Assembly: GCA_934045905.1 (NCBI GenBank)
Contig: OW203768.1
Coordinates: 2,136,316 to 2,200,315, forward strand
Length of the DNA stretch: 64,000 nt
Direction of reading: 5' to 3'
DNA from: Leuctra nigra
Lineage: Eukaryota; Arthropoda; Insecta; Plecoptera; Leuctridae
The position numbers and the translations under genes are program-made. Numbering within the stretch: position 1 is the stretch's first letter; each line of letters starts with the position of its first letter. The notes beneath the pieces are model-generated. The model was given only the letters and a program-made list of their open reading frames with translations. It was not told where the DNA came from and made no database searches. Shown piece after piece: positions 10,099-21,481 of the stretch.

Positions 10099-11130
10099 TA
10101 AAGAAAATAATAAGCGAGAGTTTAATTGTACACTCTTTTCACAGGCTCGGGGTATTCCAGTTTTGTGCTCATCAAATAAAATTTGATTATCTTTAAAAAG
10201 TTCAGAGATATCGGTCTGAAAAGTTGCATGTTCTCGCTCCAGTTTATTTTTTACAAAAAACAATTTGTTTTACTTGTAATGCCTCCAATAAAACTCAATG
10301 ATGAAGTTGTTGATCCAAATGCTCATCAAGAACTCACTCACCTCCAACACCCTTTCAACTTTGGCACATAGGCCAGACAGAAGCCCAAAATATGTTTTCT
10401 CTTTGGACAGTATTTTCATGTTTAAAAACTGAACGAAATTTAAGTTCGAGAAAAGAAAAGAAAATCATTCAAACAAATCAAATAATTTAGTATATTTGTT
10501 ATTCAGTCATGTAAACGAGTTTCAGAAAATATGATTTTATTTGCGTGTTTACAGCCACAATCGAGATATTCACAATTTACACTGTAGACGAATGTCTGAT
10601 AAATGAAACCGTTATTTGACTAGTTCGACACATTGCTTTGACGCGGTCCCCACAGCGGAGGTACTCGAAGGTCTTGCAAGTGCCCATATTACATTACCCT
10701 TGCCCTTTACCCTGGCAGCACGGCTTCCTTGATGACAAACTGCGCGCCGTCCGAGGTCCATTATGAGACATTTATTTACAGACTCTGATGAAAATCCATC
10801 TCACAATCGTCCTCTTACATGCAGTAAGCAACGAGTTGCGGTACATTAGTGCCGATTTCTCCCTGCAGGTTCCAAACAACATTTGTAACACTTTGCATTG
10901 ATTCGACAAGAGCTATGAGGAAAACCCAGCGGGAAAAGTGAGTGTCAACAGAACACAGACTGAACTTGCCTCATGAAAGGTTGCGGTTGAGTCGCGAAAC
11001 AAGAAATACCACTTCAGAATAATATTTGTGTTATTGGGACAGAGAGGTGATAACAATAAAAATCAATTAAAATCCCATGCAGTGATTTTATTTCAATAAA
11101 TAAGAAAATGTCACTAGTAAGAAATGATTA
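10099..11130. other. No gene recognised
   Basis: AT-rich sequence with a GC-richer patch at 10620-10760. Short frames are present but have neither splice context nor a recognisable motif. Confidence 0.3.
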
Positions 11131-11138
11131 ATTGGAAT

Positions 11139-11674
11139 CAGTGGTCGAATTGGGGGGGGGGGGGGGGGATGCGGGGGGATGGCATCCCCCCATGGGGAAT
11201 ATATTGATGTTTCCATCCCTCCATGGCTAATTTGTCCACTTCACTATCCCCCCATGAGAGATTAAAAATACACTTCAGAAAGTCTCAAAATGTCAAAAAG
11301 TGTAACAAAAACGCCCTGCAGGGCAAGGTTTGTAGAGCATTCCCCGTTGAAAATTAAAATAACTACATCTCAGAACGTCCCAAAATGTATTTCAAAGTAT
11401 CAAAAACACAAAGAACGCCCTGCGGGGCAAGGTTTTTAGGGCATCCCTACACCTTATTGGAGTGAAAACAGAAAAATTAAAAAAATATAAAAATCAAAAT
11501 AACTACAACTCAGAACGTCTCAATATTGATTTCGAAAGTATCAAAAAACCAAATAACCCCCCTTGACGCATGGTAAGTTTTGTTCTTCACTTGCTCCCCC
11601 CCCCCCCCCCCCCTTGTGCAGAAATCCTGCCAATAAACCATCCCCCCATGGACTGACTTCCAATTCGACCACTG
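11139..11674. mobile_element. Non-autonomous hAT element, TSD ATTGGAAT
   Basis: Perfect 15-bp terminal inverted repeats (CAGTGGTCGAATTGG) are flanked by an exact 8-bp target duplication ATTGGAAT (11131-11138 and 11675-11682). Poly-G and poly-C runs sit just inside the ends. The interior has a repeated motif around GCCCTGCRGGGCAAGG, also seen in the hAT element at 44001, and encodes nothing recognisable. Confidence 0.93.
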
Positions 11675-11887
11675 ATTGGAATGTTCAATGGCACAAGATT
11701 TCCACTCAAAAAATGAAAATTGCATGATGCAGTGGAAAGACGGCATACACTTATTTCTTATATTGATTGACTGTATCTTTTAGCATTACTTGTCTTGTTG
11801 TTTTCCTATTCGTTGCGTCATGAGGGCTAAAATTCACTATGACTTTCAACAGCAGACATTGCAGACGAACTCGAGCGTGTCCGTACG

Positions 11888-13162
11888 TTAGTTTTCACGT
11901 TCACGCAACGATTCAGACTCACTGAGTGCTCTACACTCCGCCTCCAGGACGCCGCCGAACACCAGGAAGTTGTGATTCAACCCCGCCAAGTTGTGTAGAC
12001 GCGTCAGAGTCTTGAGCGCGCCCCCTCGACTCCCACATCCGTAGAACACTCTCTTGGCCCTGGAGTGCACCAGCGCCATCGCGCACATCGCACACGGCTC
12101 TCGCACCACGTACACGTCGTAGCCGGTGCAGAGATACGGCCCGGTCTTCGCCTCCGCCTTCCTGCCCGTCGCCGCCGTCCACGCGCCGCCCCCCTGGCCG
12201 GCGGCGACGACGTCCACCGCGAGCATGACGGCGTGCTGCAGCGGATGTCGCGCCCTCTCGTCGCCGACCACCGCGAGCACGGCGCCCGCGGCGTCCACGA
12301 CCGCCGCCCCCGAGCAGCCGCCGCCTCGCCGTCCCGCCTCCACGCACAGCCGCATGACGCGCTCCATCTCGGCGAGCTGGACGCCGGAGAAGAGCTCGCC
12401 GGACAGCGTCAACTCCAGTTCCTTGTCCTCGTGGAAGTTGGTCGGCCACAAGGACATCGCCTGGTCGTATTGGGCGCGGGTTCGAGGCTTCACGGCGGCA
12501 ACAAACTGACGTTTACACAACACTCTAGGAGCTTCACGCACTTCAAGAGGCTCTGGGGCGTCATCAGAAAGTCCAGGAGGCCCTGAAGTAGGTTCGCGTA
12601 TTTCAAGAGGCTTTGGAGAGTTACCAGACTGTCCAGGAGGCTCTGAAGTAGGTTCACGCACTTTAGAAGGCTTTGAAATGTCACCAGACTGTCCAGGAGG
12701 CCCTGTAATATCGCCAACTTGTCCAGTAGGCTGTGGAAGTTCGTCATTGAGTCTAGAAGACTCTGGGAGTTCTCTAGGAGCCTTTGGTTTGTCGTGAAAT
12801 GCAGTTTGATTAGTGTCAGAGAGCTGTTCAAGACCCTCCTGACGTCCACCAGCGGGAACTAAGTCCAGCGCCTCGAGGTCGACGCCGCCGTCAGCCAGCC
12901 TGCGCACGCACTCCTCCGGCGCGACGTCGGCGAGGGCGAGGATGACCTGGCCGGCGTGGCAGCGCTTGAGGTGCGTGAGGACGGCGATGGGGGAGGCGAC
13001 GTTGAGCTGGCGGATGAGGCGCGAGGTGAGACGGCGGTCGACGACGCGCGCCGTGTAGACCGCGATCACCGGCAGCGGCGCGGTGAGGGGCGGCGCCAGC
13101 ACGGGGGACAGGCGCCACGGGGAGGGCGGCGGAGAGAGTTTGACCCGCTTGCTGGACTGCAT
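11888..13162 (-). CDS. ADAT3: tRNA adenosine deaminase subunit ADAT3 (inactive partner)
   Basis: ADAT3 pairs with ADAT2 to convert A34 to inosine in tRNA anticodons. The frame gives 424 aa from an ATG at 13160-13162. A 3' splice site (TGCTTCCAG) lies just upstream at about 13180, so a 5'UTR intron is likely and the ATG after it is the natural start. The N-terminal part (about 1-115) is the ADAT3-specific domain. Residues about 150-215 are a Pro/Ser-rich linker with three 20-residue repeats. The C-terminal deaminase fold shows WPTNFHEDKE, the zinc histidine segment HPLQHAVMLAVDVVA and the cysteine pair PCAMC in REPCAMCAMALVHSRAKRVF. Valine replaces the catalytic glutamate (H-A-V instead of H-A-E), the hallmark of ADAT3. 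It stands alone among repeats. Confidence 0.93.
   Translation of the reverse strand: MQSSKRVKLSPPPSPWRLSPVLAPPLTAPLPVIAVYTARVVDRRLTSRLIRQLNVASPIAVLTHLKRCHAGQVILALADVAPEECVRRLADGGVDLEALDLVPAGGRQEGLEQLSDTNQTAFHDKPKAPRELPESSRLNDELPQPTGQVGDITGPPGQSGDISKPSKVREPTSEPPGQSGNSPKPLEIREPTSGPPGLSDDAPEPLEVREAPRVLCKRQFVAAVKPRTRAQYDQAMSLWPTNFHEDKELELTLSGELFSGVQLAEMERVMRLCVEAGRRGGGCSGAAVVDAAGAVLAVVGDERARHPLQHAVMLAVDVVAAGQGGGAWTAATGRKAEAKTGPYLCTGYDVYVVREPCAMCAMALVHSRAKRVFYGCGSRGGALKTLTRLHNLAGLNHNFLVFGGVLEAECRALSESESLREREN
12540..12735 (-). repeat. 60-bp coding repeats in the ADAT3 linker
   Basis: Three imperfect 20-residue units begin PPGQSGDISKPSKVREPTSE, PPGQSGNSPKPLEIREPTSG and PPGLSDDAPEPLEVREAPRV. A degenerate partial unit precedes them. 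They lie between the N-terminal and deaminase domains and are probably disordered. Confidence 0.85.
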
Positions 13163-14432
13163 CTCGAGGCTTGGTTCTGGAAGCAAGAACCAAGCGGTTA
13201 GATCGAGATGCAGCCAGATATGTGGGACATCGCCAAGGTCTTGGCACAGACAGAGTGACGGCGATTATCACGGGGAAGTTGTCAGGGGGGGGGGGGGCGC
13301 CGTCCAGTCAGGGCAAACAACAGAAAAAACGACAATCGATCACAAAAGAAATAATAAAAAAAATATAGTATGCTTCAAATAAAAATCGCTTTAAGTTATC
13401 AGAACAGGGGTGGAGGGTCCAGCGTGTGTGTGTCACACACAAGGTAAACAACTTAAAAAATCGATCACACGATATAATAAACGATAATGTATAAAAATCA
13501 CAACAAATTATGCAAAATAAAAACAAAACAAATCGGTTGTCTGTGGAATACAATACGTTGTACTCGTAATCATATTTAATTTATAATTCGTTATCTAAGA
13601 AACTGACAAATGACAAATAAATGAGCGCGACAAACAGATACCTGATGAAGTTCAAGCAAATGCAGCGGCCTTCAAGTGTACATGAGAGAGAGAGAGCGAT
13701 AAGACCCGGCGTGCAACAGAGAGAGAGAGATAAGCAGTGTGCAGAATGTGTCACGTGACCAGGTGCTTGTTTACACTGGCGCCGCTCGGTCCATGACCTT
13801 GACATCCTGCAGATCATCGTCTTGTCATGCAAGTGGTCACTGCAAGGTCACGGTGCAGGACGTGTGTCGGGGGTCGAACGGACGTGTGGCTGCTGACCAA
13901 TCAGATACCGGGCAACCCCAATCTCGACCTTCATGCTTTTATTATAATAATTATTGCGAGAGGAGAAACGGATGTTTTAGCCCTATCGGATCACCAGAGA
14001 TTAGTGGCAAGAATTATATTGTCATCCACACCTGACCATTGTTGATAGTCGATCGTCAACTCTTATGGGGATTCGTTCAACTGTCGACACTTGTATGATT
14101 GCGGGCAGTAATCAGTGAAATTAATCTTGAAAAACTACAAAATGCCTACACCAATATTTGTAAATGATTGACTCGTAAGCACAAATTTACGTAACCTACC
14201 TACAATTGGTCAAAGTAAAAACTGTATCCAAAAGATGGCTGATAAAAGATTTGAAGGCACCATAAAGTCATGCTAACGCGTACCTAATCTAACTCTAGTA
14301 GGTGAGCTCTTATTGCATTGATAAATAACAAGGATTGATTGTCAAGGAAAATGACCAGCATCCAATCCGTTTCGCTCAATCAAATAGGTAAATTTTTTTT
14401 TTTTTTTTTTTTTTGATGGCCCAGTGTTACTA
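13163..14432. other. Upstream of ADAT3; no other gene seen
   Basis: It contains a poly-G run near 13287, GA-microsatellite patches near 13685-13735 and a repeat block near 14290-14390 (CTCTAGTAGGTGAGCTCT, then ACAAGGATTGATTGTCAAGG) shared with 54390-54470 and 59700-59790. A non-coding first exon of ADAT3 is expected here, but I cannot place it. Confidence 0.4.
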
Positions 14433-14558
14433 GGGTGGGATTACATAAAATGATAACTATCTTGTCACGGTGACAAGCTTCTCATCTCAATGTTATTCAC
14501 GGCCTTCTAGGGACTTGTCACCGTGATAAGAAAGTTATAATTTTATGTGATCCCACCC
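14433..14558. mobile_element. Short terminal-inverted-repeat element (MITE)
   Basis: The ends are inverted repeats of about 45 bp: GGGTGGGATTACATAAAAT on the left and its complement ending TCCCACCC on the right, with an inner CTTGTCACGGTGACAAG palindromic block. I see no clear target duplication, so the superfamily is open. Confidence 0.7.
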
Positions 14559-16164
14559 AGAAGACATGAAAATACTTCTGAACACTTTTCGATCATCAAG
14601 GAGGAAGAATAAATCTTCGAAATGCCTTTATTCGTACTCCCGTTATCAACACATTCTAAACCTTGTCCAACACAAGCTCCACATCAAACGTCAACAGTTA
14701 AAAGTTGACGATTCAGTTTCTCATTAGCACTTGTTTGTGTCGTCAAACCGCTACACCCGGCGTCGCCTAGGTTCACGTCCCCGCACCCCCGCTCGTGCAC
14801 GGCGCAGCGGTCAAGCGACGTCGTCAACCACGTCGACGCCGCCTATAGACTCGTTATCTCGACACATCAGAAGCGTGAATACAAAAGACTAGATCATGTT
14901 AATTCATTGACGACCTTGTTCAGATATGTCGAGAAGTCGTCTGGACGATATGCTGAGGTGAATTCAGTGGGTTTTTTACGTTGCATACTCTGGAGCTCAG
15001 AGGTAGAATGCCCGATTTCCATTTTCCCGATTTTGCGTTGCGCACTTTTGGTACAATATAATTATCAAAATAAAACTAATAACTTATTCCAAGCTATGAA
15101 ATTATTTTCATTGAACTGTTCTGAATTCACGTCCATAGCCCTATTTTGTTAACAATTACACTGGAAAAAGATATTGATACAAATCGATTAAAAAACTCTT
15201 CAAGGTCAAACTCACTACCCAGCCGTCTTAACTGCGAGGAATTAACTTCTTGACTTGGCACAATATATTTTTGTAGGTATGTCTTTACTCTTCAATTTTT
15301 GTATGCATCACAAATTTCGAAGAACATATCCCATGCCATGAGCTGGGAATTACTAAGTAAGTGTAAGTAGTTTGTATGTACTACAAAATTATCAAAATAT
15401 TCTTATTTTGCTATCTTTAGCTATTTGTCCATTAAGATAATTTGGGCAGAACAGTGCGACGTTAAGCCCCAGACAAAAAAAATTATAATTTGGCGCCAGT
15501 TCGTCAATATTTCTTTGTGCAAAGAAAAAACATTGGAATCAATGCATAATATTTAGAAATTATTTGTGCAGCTGTGGTTTTAGAAGCTTTCACGTGCAGA
15601 TGATTTTCCATACAATATGTGATGCACGTCAAAATTAAATTAAACAAAACAAAATTCTACTTTTTTAAAATCAGAGATACCCGTAATAATTTATATTTGG
15701 TAGAAAGTGGAGTTCGGTAGATTAGTGTCAGATTCCTAACGTAAAGAATTATATGTAGAATGTCAAAAGTCAAATTGTCTCAAAACCAAAAATTAATTTC
15801 TATCATCGACATGCCTAAGTGACGAGAATGAAATAACATTTCGATGCTCGAGCCACCTGTTGATCGTGATTTCGAACTGAATGCAGCTTCTACTTGGTAA
15901 TGACTAATAAGCGCGTCATACCTGCTCGATGTACACGCAGACGCATTGTTGCGAACACACATCACGAGCATTGTTGCCACAAGGCCCCGTCATTGTTGCG
16001 GAGAAATGATAACCAGTCACTGCGCCGCACACCGAGTGAGCAGTGCGCGGCCGTGCACACAGAGCGCGACACTGACCAGCGATATGATTCAGAATCAGAC
16101 GTCACGGTGACAGCTGTCATAGCATGCAGTGTTGCCAGATGCACGCCAGATAACAGGCGCGAAG
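14559..16164. other. No gene recognised; SINE tail at 15446-15480
   Basis: Mostly AT-rich. A CG-rich patch lies at 14750-14850. At 15446-15480 the distal end of the S1 SINE (CAGAACAGTGCGACGTTAAG) is followed by CCCCAGAC and an A-rich tail, which shows the 3' end of that family. Confidence 0.4.
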
Positions 16165-16566
16165 GTTAACGGCTGGTGTGTTGGATACCTCGGTTCTCGT
16201 CAGATCACCGAGGTTAAGCAACATTGAGCGCGGTCAGCGATTGGATGGGTGACCATTCAACTCTGCCTTGCCAGGTTGCTGCCGTTGGGCCAGAGAGACT
16301 GGGGTGTTTGGGGGTCAGTGTGACGACCTCCCTCCACCTGTTATCAGTCTCTCGACGGCGCGGGTTGTGGAGGCTCGTGCTGTGAATGTTACACCGTCCT
16401 TCGGAAGGGACGTTAAGCCGTTGGTCCCCTTGGTATCTTTCGTCAGGAGTAGGCTACATGCCGGTACCGGGTTTCCTCTCCTCCCTTCTCTATATTACAT
16501 TCTCACTAGTGGAGCCTCGGTTCTGTTGAGAATATAGACTAAATAAAAATAATAATAAAAAAAAAT
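16165..16566 (+). mobile_element. 5S rRNA-derived SINE (SINE3 type)
   Basis: The first 100 bp match 5S rRNA: GTTAACGGCTGGTGTG..., TCGGTTCTCGTCAGATCACC, GAGGTTAAGCAACATTGAGC (A-box region) and GGATGGGTGACC (C-box). These are the internal type 1 RNA polymerase III promoter elements. A unique body follows, with CGTTAAGCCGTTGGTCCCC, and then an A-rich tail at 16541-16566. A second, degraded copy in reverse lies at 45867-45990. It is not a functional 5S gene, because the 3' part of 5S is replaced. Confidence 0.88.
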
Positions 16567-16800
16567 TACTCCAGGGGTGCAGTCCTAATAAAATAAGTGC
16601 CAGAGCGCTGGAAATAAACATAATCCGCAGCTGTCACGACACGCGGGTGGTTGGGGGGGGGGGGGGGGCAAGACTCCCAATTTGCCCCGGCGGGAATCTT
16701 TGGAAAAATTTAACATTTCGGTGATAATTTTACGCATTTGGAACCAAGTTTTAAAATTTACTTTAAATTTTCTAGAAGAGTAGCCTATAATAAAAGTTAA

Positions 16801-17283
16801 GGAGGGATCTCCGAATTTCACTTATGTATAGAAATCGTTCAGATTTCGCATATAAATAGATTTTTAAGTTCTGCATCATAACATGGCGAGAAAAAGTGGT
16901 CAACGTGAACTAATTTTCGAGATATATCGCTTCAAAGTTACAGTTTTTTCTCAGTTTAACATTGCGACCATACGGAAAAAAGTCATGCTGATATTTTTAA
17001 AAGCGTATTTGGCTGCTTTTCCACGTATAGAATTTTTTGAAAAACTACTGAAGCGTGTATCACATGCAATATTTCATTATAACATTTTTAAATGTATACC
17101 TTCGTGGACGTTTTACCGAGCTACGAGGGTTTTACTGCTATATTTTTACGTTTTTCCAACTGAAAAGTGCAGTTTTACATGTAAAATTGTGTTGCCATGG
17201 TAACATGGCCTTCTAGAAATTCAAAATTCTTTGCAAATTTGTAGAAATTTCCAGAAGAACGTGATTATATCAGTCATCCCTTC
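16801..17283. mobile_element. TTAA-flanked MITE, family T1
   Basis: It is bounded by TTAA at 16797-16800 and 17284-17287, with short inverted ends (GGAGGGAT left, ATCCCTTC right). The interior shares GAACTAATTTYCRAGATATATC with the element at 38651-39194. TTAA duplication is typical of piggyBac-type transposition; no transposase is present. It carries GTTGCCATGGTAAC at 17191-17204. Confidence 0.7.
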
Positions 17284-17556
17284 TTAATATACAATTTATT
17301 TTAAATTTTAAAGAATAAAGTCGTAAACCATGAATGAATTTAATAGATTTTGATAAAGATCCTAACTCTTCGACACTCCAGCGTTTCATTCCACTTTAAA
17401 TAACATCCGAACTAGTTCAGCCTGTTCACCAAAAAGAAGCCAGAGCGCCGCCCTGGCCCACTGCATACCTGCAAATTACAACTTCAACTAAACTTTCAAA
17501 CAATTTTGACATGTCTTTTCCTGCAAGGATTATTTTGTGAAAATCCCTTTTGCCTA

Positions 17557-17719
17557 AAGCTTGATTTACACGGGTCAATGTATTGATCAATACATTGAAT
17601 TCAAGAGGCTGTGCACATGAGCAGAGTCACTTTATCATATCAAAAGTGACTCTGCTCATGTGCACAGCTTCTTGAATTCAATCTATTGATCAATACATTG
17701 ACCCGTGTAAATCAAGCTT
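17557..17719. mobile_element. Foldback MITE, long near-perfect palindrome
   Basis: Two arms of about 78 bp (17557-17634 and 17642-17719) are reverse complements, with only a short centre between them (near ATCATATC). The ends read TAA|AGCTTGATTTACACGGG and CCCGTGTAAATCAAGCT|TAA, so the flanking TAA is compatible with the 3-bp duplication of PIF/Harbinger elements. The transcript would form a long hairpin. Confidence 0.85.
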
Positions 17720-19273
17720 AAGTCATCATAAGGTAGTAGACTATTATCGTTACCAAACTTTCAAGGACCATTTGTAACGACTTGAAACATACTGGAAGCT
17801 TATAGAGTTACATCTGGCAACACTGGAACGTGGAGTGGGAAATGTTGAAAACACGAGTCCGATGAGTGAAAGATGTTTACTTCGATTCATCAGAGCTGAA
17901 TTATATACATTTCATAATTGATGATGTCATATCGTGACAGAAGAAAATGTGCTAGTGCTTGAAGGAAAATTAACGATTGCCAATGAAAATGACAAGCAAA
18001 ATTAATATAAGTTAGCGATGACAAAGCTTTTCAACTATCTTGTTACAACGCCATAGAATTATCCTGAGAATAACCAGGGATGATGTCATTGTCAAGTAGT
18101 ATTGCTAGGGTGTAAAAGGAGGTAAAGGAGCTATAACTTTAAAAAAGATAAATTAGCTATCCATATTTAACGTGATATTGTGTTGATTATAAGGGGGGGC
18201 GGGGGGGGGGGGGGGGGGGGGGGCTTACTGCAGGGTTGTAAAAAGCGGGGTTTTCAGAAATGATTTGACCAGTGGTTTTTGGGGTGTTTTGATTTTAGGG
18301 GAATTTTTCAGTATTTGGAATATTTCAAAAAAACTGCTTTTGAGTGGAGGGGTTTGAATTACTCCAATTTATAGTAATTTTCAGAAATGTGGATCTACAA
18401 TATCTTTGAGTTTCAAAATAGAATTGCAATATCCCACAAATAAGTGATAGGTACGTGATGGAGCCACTTCTGGCAAGATGGCTACTATTAGGTCCACACA
18501 TTAATTTGTTTGTTTTTACATTTCGTGTTTCCATAAAGCAGTGAAAAAACAAAAAACAAATAAAATTGATATTTAGCAATAAATTTACTTTTTTGGCCAT
18601 AACAAACAACTATATCAACTATTTGTATTTATATTCATGCAAATGCGCCCTTGATAGCCGCCATTTACCTAGTACCACAAAATCCACCAGAGGTCAGTTG
18701 TGTTCCTTATTTTCTCGAATTAGCAAGAGGTTCTTCTGGCAAAGTCTACTAGAACTCTTTGCTAATAGCAACATAAATCTAGAGGTTTTTAATCTGTGGC
18801 TTATGAGATATTGTTGACAGTAAATACCAATATGAGTACCTAGGTAGGTATTTTTTCCCCTACAAACCGACTAGATAGGTATTGTATTTTATAATTTCGT
18901 AATTAGACAAGTTTAAAATTTTATAAAAAATACGACATTCTATAGACAGGTTATTTGTCTTTTCACTTGATTACAGGATGTCGTGATTGTAAAAAATTTA
19001 GTGATGTCAAATTAAAACTGGCGCACAAAATTGAGAACATTTCTTGGAGTCGAGCAACTTTTGAGCTCTTTTGTGCTGTGTAAATGACACGGGTAGAAGC
19101 AAGGTGAAAAATAAGGAATAACCTAGCAGTTAGGATTTTAGGCCTACAATGTGTAATATATAATACTTATCCATGTCAGTAATGGGTGGAAACTGTGTCA
19201 TGCTTGCTTAGGTATAGTTTGCTGTATTTCGCAACTACTGCTCAATTCAGGGAAGCGTTTTCATTAAGTATCA
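17720..19273. other. No gene recognised; long poly-G run
   Basis: AT-rich DNA. A run of about 30 G interrupted by a single C lies at 18194-18223. No exon could be supported. Confidence 0.35.
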
Positions 19274-19594
19274 GACGGAACCAGGGACTGGAACCAAAAT
19301 AAATATCGGTTCCGGTTCCAAGTTTTAAAAAATATCGGTTCAGATTCCATTTCCATTTCGGTTCAAAGAGTTATCAATTCCATCAAATCCAGACAATTCA
19401 AATTCTTTTCTTAAATCGACTTTTGGGAACTTACATGTTGACTAAATGTCTAACATTAATTTGAATCGGTGATAATTTATTTGAAAAACTGTAAATGGAA
19501 GCTAATAAATAATTTTATATTTGAAAGGTAGAAGTAAAAATCAATTAAATTAATTATTTTAAGAACCCTTATGGAACCCCAATAAATTGTTTAA

Positions 19595-21411
19595 TTGAGC
19601 GAGCGTTGCGAGCGTCTCCTTTTGGCTCATTTGGCACGGACCTCTGTTGTTTTTTTTTGTTTGTTCGTTTTTCTGCTACCTGAGGATATACCTACAGGTC
19701 AGAGTTTTTCTTCGATCGAGCTGAAATTTTGCACACGTTTTTGGACATTCTCTGGGCGTTGCAGACCCTAATTTTTTTGAAATCCATTCATTGGTAAAAA
19801 TTTAAATAAACATCTCCTGATAGGTTGAAAAATGAAAATGGTCTTCGATAAATCTGATAAAACTCATATTTTGGCTATACAAGTCAGAGTTTTTCTTCGA
19901 TCGAGCTGAAATTTTGCACACATGTAGAGACAACCTTTTCTGTTTGCCGACCCCAATTTTTTTGAAATCCATTCAATGGTTAAAATTTAAAAAAACATCT
20001 CCTGATAGGTTGTAAAATGAAAATGGTCTTCGATAAATGTGATCAAACTTATTGAGCGAGCGTAGCGAGCGTCACCACGGTACTCTTATGGCACTTTCTC
20101 TATGTGTTTTTTTTTTTTTTGTGGTCACAGCCCAGGTCAAACCGCTCAAGCAATCGATCTGAAATTTTGTACACATACTAACGTACTCTATGCGGTCCCT
20201 GGGATCGTTTTTGAATGGGCTCCCGTGATTGGTTCAAATTTTTAAAAAATTATCTTTTGATTGGTTGCTTCGATCAATTTGATATTTAGCAAAAACATTG
20301 CAACCAACATTGTGCCCAATCATAAAAAAATTCAGCTAAATCCTCCTATTGGTTCAAATGTAAAACCATTTTTCATGTGATTTTTGACATTTAAACTAGA
20401 ACAGATTGACCGATCAACTTAAAACTTCGCGTGGTCATTGGTACCAACATTTTAGGTATTTTTGCCAATTTTCAGTCTAATCAGTCGTTATTTTCAAAAG
20501 TTTTGTCATTTTAAGGTCATTTTATTCCATAATCTTGAAAAATGTATACTAAATTGTCATCCCTGCCTTCTTTAAGCTTCTGTTCCAGGGCAAGGCCTGT
20601 AGAGCAGCCAAGCTATTCACAATGTACAGTAAAATGAAAGCATTTTTGAGCTAGCGCATACAATCGGATGCAGTACGAAGGCCAAATCCTCTAATTGGTT
20701 TAAGTTTAAATAATGTCTTCTGATTGGTCGACAATAAAAATGTTCACATTAAGTTCAAATTTTGCATGGTGATCAAGACCAACTTAATATTAAATTTTAC
20801 ATATTGTTAGCCGAATCAGTCAAGTATTAATTGTAATTTTACGAGTTTAGTATAGGATGTCACAAGAGATTTCTGGAGAAGGTATGTAGGTAAGACTTCA
20901 CGACACAATGGATCTATTATTCATCCAGAGTATTATGGAGATTGAAAAATTGCAGAGAAAATCGTCTTGTGCCGTGTCGTGCATCGTTACTATGGGGATG
21001 TTGCATGTTCTGTGCTCGCTCATCAACGCGTTACACTGAGCGTTTTCCTAGTATTCTGCATGGTCAGTAAGACCAACATTGTCTTTTATTTTACAATTTT
21101 TCATCCTAATCAGTTAAGAACGTATGCACTTATTGAAATTTTTAATAGCTGTCAGTAATTAAGTATCGAAATGAATGTTTTCCAGTGCCAATTGAATTGA
21201 ATTTGATTTGCTTTATGTACCAGGGTGCTTAGTGTCATTTTCAAGTTTCGATGAAAAGCATACTTTTATGTTGATTCATGATTGAGTGGCTCATATTATT
21301 TCAATTCAATATGGATGAATATGTTTTATGCGTTGTGTACGCATTTCCTGTTGGAGAATTTGCACTTACCCGTGCTCGCTCATCAACGCGTTATTCTGAG
21401 CGTTTTCCTAG
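19595..21411 (+). mobile_element. Helitron-like element A, split by element B
   Basis: It starts TTGAGCGAGCG after host TTTAA and ends with the hairpin (GCTCGCTCATCAACGCGTTA..TGAGCG) and CTAG at 21408-21411, followed by host T. It contains the 1000-bp element B at 20052-21051. Without it the length is 817 bp, exactly that of the minus-strand copy at 23907-24723. There is no target duplication and no coding capacity, so it is non-autonomous. Confidence 0.85.
20052..21051 (+). mobile_element. Helitron-like element B, nested in A
   Basis: It starts TTGAGCGAGCGTAGCGAGCG and ends in the same hairpin and CTAG at 21048-21051. Its insertion point is confirmed by comparison with the 817-bp copy, where the same site reads ACTCATATTTTGCATG without interruption. 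The insertion therefore lies between A and T with no duplication. The body differs from A but shares both termini. Confidence 0.87.
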
Positions 21412-21481
21412 TATTAAGGGTTCGGGTTTGACCAAAAAATTAATATGGGTACCGGTTCCGGTTCATGTCTCTGGATGAAAC

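Larger units (their letters stand above)
19282..21473. mobile_element. hAT-like GGTTCC element split by nested Helitrons
   Basis: The ends are CAGGGACTGGAACC (left) and, reversed, CAGAGACATGAACC (right). The flanks GACGGAAC (19274-19281) and GATGAAAC (21474-21481) match in 6 of 8 positions, consistent with an aged 8-bp duplication. The interior is rich in GGTTCC and matches the element at 33857-34361. After removing the 1817-bp insertion (19595-21411) its own length is about 375 bp. Confidence 0.75.

Noticed and set aside
11931..12586. Arg/Ala-rich frames overlapping ADAT3 on both strands
   Set aside because: Shadows of the GC-rich ADAT3 coding region; only the minus-strand 424-aa frame matches a family.
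16165..16300. A functional 5S rRNA gene
   Set aside because: The 3' third of 5S is replaced by unrelated sequence and an A-rich tail follows 400 bp on, as in a 5S-derived SINE.
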